Shown here in pieces: positions 58,678-64,000 of a stretch of 64,000 nt of DNA. This stretch comes from Gentiana macrophylla (Eukaryota; Streptophyta; Magnoliopsida; Gentianales; Gentianaceae), in the NCBI GenBank assembly GCA_026214975.1, contig JAOBSW010000531.1:57184-121183 (forward strand), in the 5' to 3' direction. How positions within the stretch are numbered: position 1 is the stretch's first letter; each line of letters opens with the position of its first letter. A model generated the notes under the pieces. The model did no database searches, was not told the DNA's origin, and saw only the letters and a program-made list of their open reading frames with translations. The position numbers were made by a program, and so were the translations under genes.

Positions 58678-61600
58678 AAAAATTCGTCAAAGGGATTAAT
58701 CTTTGTTATGTTGGGTGCGCTCACTTAACAGATTAGTCATTGACATCAACAAATTCAAATCGATCAACTAAAAGCAAATCGCGCATTTTTATCAAATCGA
58801 AAGTTATATCTACAAGTCGACTTCAATCTCGGTTTATCCTACCAACTTAAGTCAAAGGTTGACAAGATAAAAGCGATAAAGCGTTATATCGCATTTAATT
58901 TATCGCAGCTTCTTTTGTCGTAATATTGCGTGTACACCCTACGCGATTGTCGAAGCAAAGGCATACATTGGTTACTCAAAACCATCATGGAATTTGAAAA
59001 GTTGTACTACTCAACCGCCAAAAGATATCCTACCTATTTATTCATCCCTTGTTCACACTACTTTCAATCAAGTTTCAAATTCCTCGCCTCTTTCATTAAA
59101 ACAGTAATCGCCTCTTCGCAACCCTCTCCTCTCAAAAATCAATTTTTGTGTTCACACCTGATTATGGCCACTTCGGAAAAATCAAAACAAGAAAGACTAA
59201 TAAATGAGCTAGATGAATTTTCATTCGAAATGTATGAATCTATGTGTCAAAACACTGCTAGCAAGTCACATCTCAGTGCAAAGATTGAAAAACAACTAGA
59301 TTAAGAAATATTCTAGAAGTTACATTCAAAGAAAATGTGACTTGGAAGGTATATTACAATTTTGGCAAAATATGCGCTTGGTAAGAGACTTATAATGACA
59401 ATGATTCGTGGAGATCGAATTGCTATCAACGAAAAAGTCATGATGTCACTTTTGGCTTCAGTAAATTCTTCCGTGACATCAACAGATTTGTCTACACTAC
59501 CATTGGATAGGACTACATTTCTAAAGAGGCTAACTTTTTCTACGGTACCAATCGAAGTTGGTATTCATGTTGACAAAATCAAGCCGAATTTGGACACCCG
59601 GCCAGATGGCTCAAAGAAGCATATCATTGAAAATCCAAAGGAATCAAGACATCGTCAAGAAGAAAACATCTATCTAATGAACATTATCCGGGATGAAATA
59701 GAATTCAATTGGGCAAAGTTATGTAGTCAACCGTATAAAGAAACAACATTTAGCCGAATTAGACAAGATACAAAGAGCTCAAGTCGAAGGTCAGACAACC
59801 GTTGGTAGATTTCGATCAAGAAAACACTCATTGGAATCATCCAATTCTACCCGGAAAGACTTAAGGAAGGGGAAGCAAGCAAGGCAAGTCGAAACTACAA
59901 AAGAAATAACAACAAAAATAGGAACAACTTCCCAACCTCTGGCGGTGAGAAAACTCAGGTCTCAAAGAGAAACCGAACACAGAGGAACCAAGTTAAAGGC
60001 GAGACTCAAGACAAGAAAGATCGGGTTGTAAGATGTTTATATCCAAAGAACCTCAAGTATGACAAAGACCAATTGAGGGGGAACAACAACAACAACAACA
60101 ACTGACAACTAAAGATACAAGGAAAACCACTATTGCTGATAATACTTCTCAATCACAACATCAATCAGTTCAGCAAACAGCCCCAGTTTTTGAAGCTGAT
60201 AAAATTGTCGACTAATGAAGATGAAGCTTAAACCGAGGATTCTCGTGATGCTAGTCTGATCAAGAAAAGTTACTCTTGGAAAATTGGAAATCGGAATCTA
60301 TATGCTCTATTTCCTATATCGAGTTTCTTGAAAACTGCTTCAAAAAGGTTTATCGAACTAGCTCAGCGAGAGAATCAACCACATCATCTATTCCCAAAGA
60401 CAGTTCAAAGAAAAATGATGATGATAAAGATGGTCATACAAGAAAAGAAGGTCGATGTGACTACGCTTTGCCTTCGATATTCAACTCAACCACTAACTAA
60501 GCAAATCAGAAGTCGACAAGAAGAGTTTCCAGCTTGGAAATCGACAATCGACACTCAACAAGCGGTGATGAAACTGATAATCGAAAACTGATGATTATTG
60601 AAGACATCACTCACCCCAAGGATCAACCTGAAACGACATATGATCCTTCTGACATCCTAACTAAGGATGAGTTGGCCAAAGTTCATGAAAACTTGAAGAT
60701 TGTGCTCATCCACAAGGATGCACAAAATGGCCTTCTATCAAATATTTCGGATATCTCGATTATAGAACCGTAATCGATGTCTCGGTTCATGCAAGACTAG
60801 AGATGATCCACAAATCCGATTCAAGTTTCGCTTGAAATTTTGCTACTAAAACGAAACTAGAAGACTCAACCGCAGAGATCGGAAACTCATGCTCAAGCTT
60901 ATTGGCACTAATCAAAGATATCTACGGGTTAGAAACTCACTAAGGAAGTAATTACTTCTCAAGAACGATATCACCGACCAACAGCAACCCATGCCTTGGT
61001 AGATCAGCTATATGATGCCAAAAAGGTAACTGAAGAAGAAAAGTCGGGTTACTTAAAGAGATGAAGCGACTTGAAGAAGAATCGCAAAGATACAAATCAG
61101 ATCCTAAGTTCTTAATGAAAGAACTAACTGATGAGCATTTCATTGAGAAATACAGCCAACCTCCGAGAAAAGAGAGCTACTCTTACAAGGGATCTCGTGG
61201 ATGAAGTTTATCAACGATCACAATCCTATTAAAGCCAAGTACAATGATAGGACATTTGAAGAATCCTTGAACTACTTTTTATCCGATATATTCTCAAAGC
61301 AGTAAAATGGCACAATACAAGAAGAATCGAGGAGGATTGATGACAAATCGAAGATTAAAGACAAGACTGAACAAATGAAAGTTTCGATGTAGTCGAATTT
61401 GAAAATACTACTTGAAAGAATCAGACTTACCAAAGCTACTTCTATGAGAGAAGATGGAAAGAAGGAAGTCAAGTTGACTACAACAAGACATTTTCAAAAG
61501 AAGACTCCAAGCTAGAAAATGAATATCATCTCGTATGACAAAGAAAAGTAGTTTATTTTAGTTAAGAAAAGCTTAGTCTTTAATCTCGCTTGTTTGGACT

Positions 61601-61705
61601 AAATGAAACTATTCCAGCTTTTTATCATTCTAATGAAATCCAGCTTTTCCAGTTTACATTGTTTTGATCTTTAAGCTTTTCTTTTAGGAGAGTTTTAAAA
61701 TCATC
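58678..61705 (+). pseudogene. SIRE envelope-like extra region
   Basis: Three kilobases between pol and the polypurine tract. Pieces include MATSEKSKQERLINELDEF (59164), 59362-59808 (AKYALGKRLIMTMIRGDRIA), 60276-60500 and 60534-60773, all hydrophilic, Lys/Glu/Ser-rich, with likely coiled coils. Near 61200 MKFINDHNPIKAKYNDR matches 11693-11905 of the relic. I see no signal peptide or clear membrane segment. In SIRE/Maximus elements this extra frame is called envelope-like; its function is not established. Confidence 0.65.
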
Positions 61706-61719
61706 AAAAAGGGGGAAAT
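61706..61719 (+). other. Polypurine tract of SIRE-like element
   Basis: AAAAAGGGGGAAAT directly before the 3' LTR start at 61720. Confidence 0.85.
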
Positions 61720-63466
61720 TGTTGGAAATAAAATTTATGTTTTGATGATAATTCATCATAACTATTCAAAGTATTATTTTAACCTCATTGATGAAGTGTC
61801 AAGCTAGTCGTTATAGTGAAAAGCTAAAAGATGTCTGTAATCGAATGTTTAGGTTTTACTAGAGTCTCGATATTTGTATAGGTTACATCGCAAGCAATTG
61901 TAATAGTTAGTGTGTCGTAAAAACTCAAAACTCGGAAATCATTACTCAAATCTGAAATCATCAAGATAAACAAACTGACTCAGAATACACCTAGATGAAA
62001 CTGAAGAAGATAAGTTCGCTGAGGGACACAGACTCAGTTGGCTTATCTGGAAATTGAAGAACTGAGGGTCACAGACTCAGTTATTGAAGATCGAAGAATC
62101 GAGGTTCAAACTCGCTATGAAGACTACGCCGAGATCAGAAAGTTAGACTTCGTGCAAGATTGTGGTGACCTAAACTCACTTTATGGATCTTCAGATGAAG
62201 ACCTAAGAATCATAAGGACAATGAATTCTTAGATGATAATGTGTCATGGTGTACTGATTAAATCAATTATAATCGATGAAAAATTGAGTATCGATATTTG
62301 AAGAAGAGTAAAATCTTAGTTAATGCTCCAAGTCACCAAGAAACCGATGTTGATAAACTCGATGATAAAACCGATAAGGATACTCGCTTTATAAGTCATC
62401 ATCCGATAAACCGATAAATACAAATGAACGTTGTAAAGGAAGCAATTTTATTGGATGAAATAATCGACATACAATAAGAACGGTCGTAAATATATCCGCT
62501 TGCAAGATGACGCTGATACAACCGAATTCAAGCCAAGTGAACGCTGGACCTCACACTATAAATGAAGACTTTGCACCAAGGATTAATATATACAAGAACA
62601 AAGATAGAGATTTAACAAGAATTAATGTGTGCATTAATCATTCGAATTGCTATCTTCTTTACGCTTATAACAAGATCAAATCAAGAAATTCTTCAAGTGT
62701 TCAAGCTACCAAGAATTTATCAAGAATCGTACACTTTGAAGAACCACAAACAAGAATCAATTTATTGATTCTCAACCCAACTTTGATTCTACATCAAAGG
62801 TTTAGACTGTGAAGCAAACCGGGAAGGTTTTGTCAAGGACAATAGACAAGCGAACAAGGCATCAGTGTTGTGGTGGTAGTGGTGAAGAGGCAATTCAACC
62901 CTCTAAGGGACTGGGTTGTTCAAGCAATTGAAGAACAACAATTCTACCGTTCTACAATCATTTAGATAGTGAAGCTAGTGGATTAGCCAAGGACTATTGT
63001 TTAGGACTTTTGTGTGATTCACCTCAAGAAGTTCTAGTGGAATTTTCCTCCGCACCACCCACCAGGGAAGAGAGAGGACGACAAGATTACACCATCTCGG
63101 AACCTCTATTATATTTGCCTTATTTACTTTACGCATTTATTTATTTACTCAAGATCTACTTTAACATTTTGATAATTGATTGTTATACACTTCATTGTTT
63201 CACAAACCGACATTCATGTAATTCGCTCACACTCGATTTTCAAAGAACAACAAGATCAAGAAAAGGCTAGAATTATATCCGCTTCAAGTTGACTCAGCTT
63301 TTGATTAGTCAGTTTGACTTAAACTCGGCACTCGATCGAAACAACTCCACACAAGTTTCCAACCTGGACCGCACTTGTTTAAAATCCAAACTTAGGGAAA
63401 GTTTTTAGTGACAAGTTTATTCACCCCCCTCTCTAAACTTGTATTAGCCTTTCCAAGGGACCAACA
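61720..63466 (+). repeat. 3' LTR of SIRE-like element
   Basis: It starts TGTTGGAAATAAAATTTATG and ends GGGACCAACA (1747 bp). It differs from the 5' LTR by many changes concentrated at CTG and CAG, and by an extra segment at about 62480-62740. Confidence 0.85.
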
Positions 63467-64000
63467 TAAATGATGAGAGTAGCAACGATGCATATTGGTT
63501 TTAAATAAAGTCACAGGAGTAGTTAAATTAAAGTTTGGAAATAAAGTTCTAGTTTTAGATAGATTTTTTATATTCAACATTTTCAAGAAATTTAATTTAG
63601 TTTTCAATGTTGTAAGAACAAGATTATTCTTTCTTTTAATAGTAATAAAATCATCATTTCCAGAAATGGACGTGATGCTTGTTTTGCAAATTTGGAAAAT
63701 GGATTGTATTTATTACACCAATAGAAACTCCACCGCTTAACACCTGAAATGTTTTAAGTAGAACATCAAAATCACATTAAAAGATAGAAAGTTTCTCAAG
63801 AAGATAAAAACATACCTTTGGCATCTAAGACTTGGTCATATTTCCTTGGAAAGAATCAAACAACTAGCCAAAGGTAATCCTTGAGTGAGTTATCTATTGA
63901 CACACTCCCATTCGCGAATCTTGCCGGAAGGAAAAATGACTAAACGACCCTTCTCATCAAAAGGAAATAGAGAGCAAAGAACCTTTTGGAATTAGTATTC
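63467..64000 (+). pseudogene. Continuation of right-hand copia: post-protease linker and integrase start
   Basis: The frame after the nested element gives VKLKFGNKVLVLDRFF and WKMDCIYYTNRN (63495-63740), then LWHLRLGHISLERIKQLAK (near 63815-63870), the standard linker before copia integrase, and EGKMTKRPFSSKGNRE near 63930. Shifts and a stop occur near 63880. It runs off the window end. Confidence 0.8.

Larger units (their letters stand above)
51709..63466 (+). mobile_element. SIRE/Maximus-like Ty1/copia element, full length, decayed
   Basis: LTRs at 51709-53261 and 61720-63466, a tRNA-Met primer site (53264), gag, protease, integrase, reverse transcriptase, RNase H, a 3-kb envelope-like region and a polypurine tract are all in order. 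At 11.8 kb it is as large as expected for this group. All frames are broken by small indels. The 5 bases on the left (CAGTC) and right (TAAAT) do not match, so no TSD is visible, although the host copia frame clearly continues across it. Confidence 0.88.
47072..64000 (+). mobile_element. Ty1/copia element, 5' part, with nested SIRE element, runs off the right edge
   Basis: It starts with LTR 47072-48823, then a primer-like site, leader, gag and protease up to 51708. It is interrupted by the SIRE-like element 51709-63466 and resumes with the post-protease linker and integrase start (63467-64000). Its 3' half and second LTR lie outside. The base order left of 47072 (AAATG) would be its TSD. Confidence 0.85.

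Noticed and set aside
51704..63471. Searched for a TSD around the SIRE-like element
   Set aside because: Left CAGTC and right TAAAT do not match; insertion is supported only by the interrupted copia frame.

Overview
This is a repeat-dense plant nuclear window, most likely from a eudicot. I see no intact host gene, no rRNA gene and no intact tRNA gene. Nearly everything is LTR retrotransposon (Ty1/copia and Ty3/gypsy), plus a Mutator-like DNA transposon (MULE), a small MULE-type MITE and two probable Helitron shells. Coding regions are decayed fragments of gag, protease, integrase, reverse transcriptase and RNase H. Many insertions still have their target-site duplications (TSDs), so the order of insertion can be read.

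Left part (1-12690). A minus-strand Athila/Tat-type Ty3 element runs off the left edge: integrase 1-1150, gag 1209-2699, tRNA-Asp primer site 3190-3204, LTR 3211-8982. Its LTR is split by a deleted chromovirus at 3402-7598 (TSD TAAAG). The Ty3 element sits inside the 5' LTR of an old SIRE/Maximus-like copia element. The visible part of that host is 8983-12690, continuing at 45751-47054. Its envelope-like 3' region carries a solo Ty3 LTR at 9661-11320 (TSD GTCAG).

Middle part (12691-45750). This 33-kb block splits the 3' LTR of the SIRE relic and is flanked by TGTAA on both sides. Its edges look like old chromovirus LTR sequence. Inside are two probable Helitrons, about 14472-35235 (+) and 35466-43699 (-). 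The first holds an Ale-like minus-strand copia (14856-28447, TSD AATCA). That element contains a plus-strand copia (14865-23838, TSD AGATT), which in turn contains a solo chromovirus LTR (18917-20750, TSD TCATC). The rest of the first Helitron has an unrecognised Cys-rich module repeated many times (30.8-33.6 kb) and a MITE (34023-34206). The second Helitron is split by a 5.57-kb MULE (37730-43296, 9-bp TSD ATAACTTAA) with a broken transposase-type N-terminal domain and a 25-copy, 91-bp tandem array arranged as a 273-bp three-monomer higher-order repeat.

Right part (45751-64000). The SIRE-relic LTR finishes at 47054. A third copia element starts at 47072 (LTR 47072-48823, gag-protease 50688-51708), is interrupted by a full-length SIRE/Maximus-like copia with an envelope-like region (51709-63466), and resumes at 63467 until the window ends.

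These genes do not form a pathway; each set served only its own element. The least explained signals are the repeated Cys-rich module, the array inside the MULE, and a systematic CTG/CAG difference between the two LTRs of the right-hand SIRE element that may be an assembly artefact.
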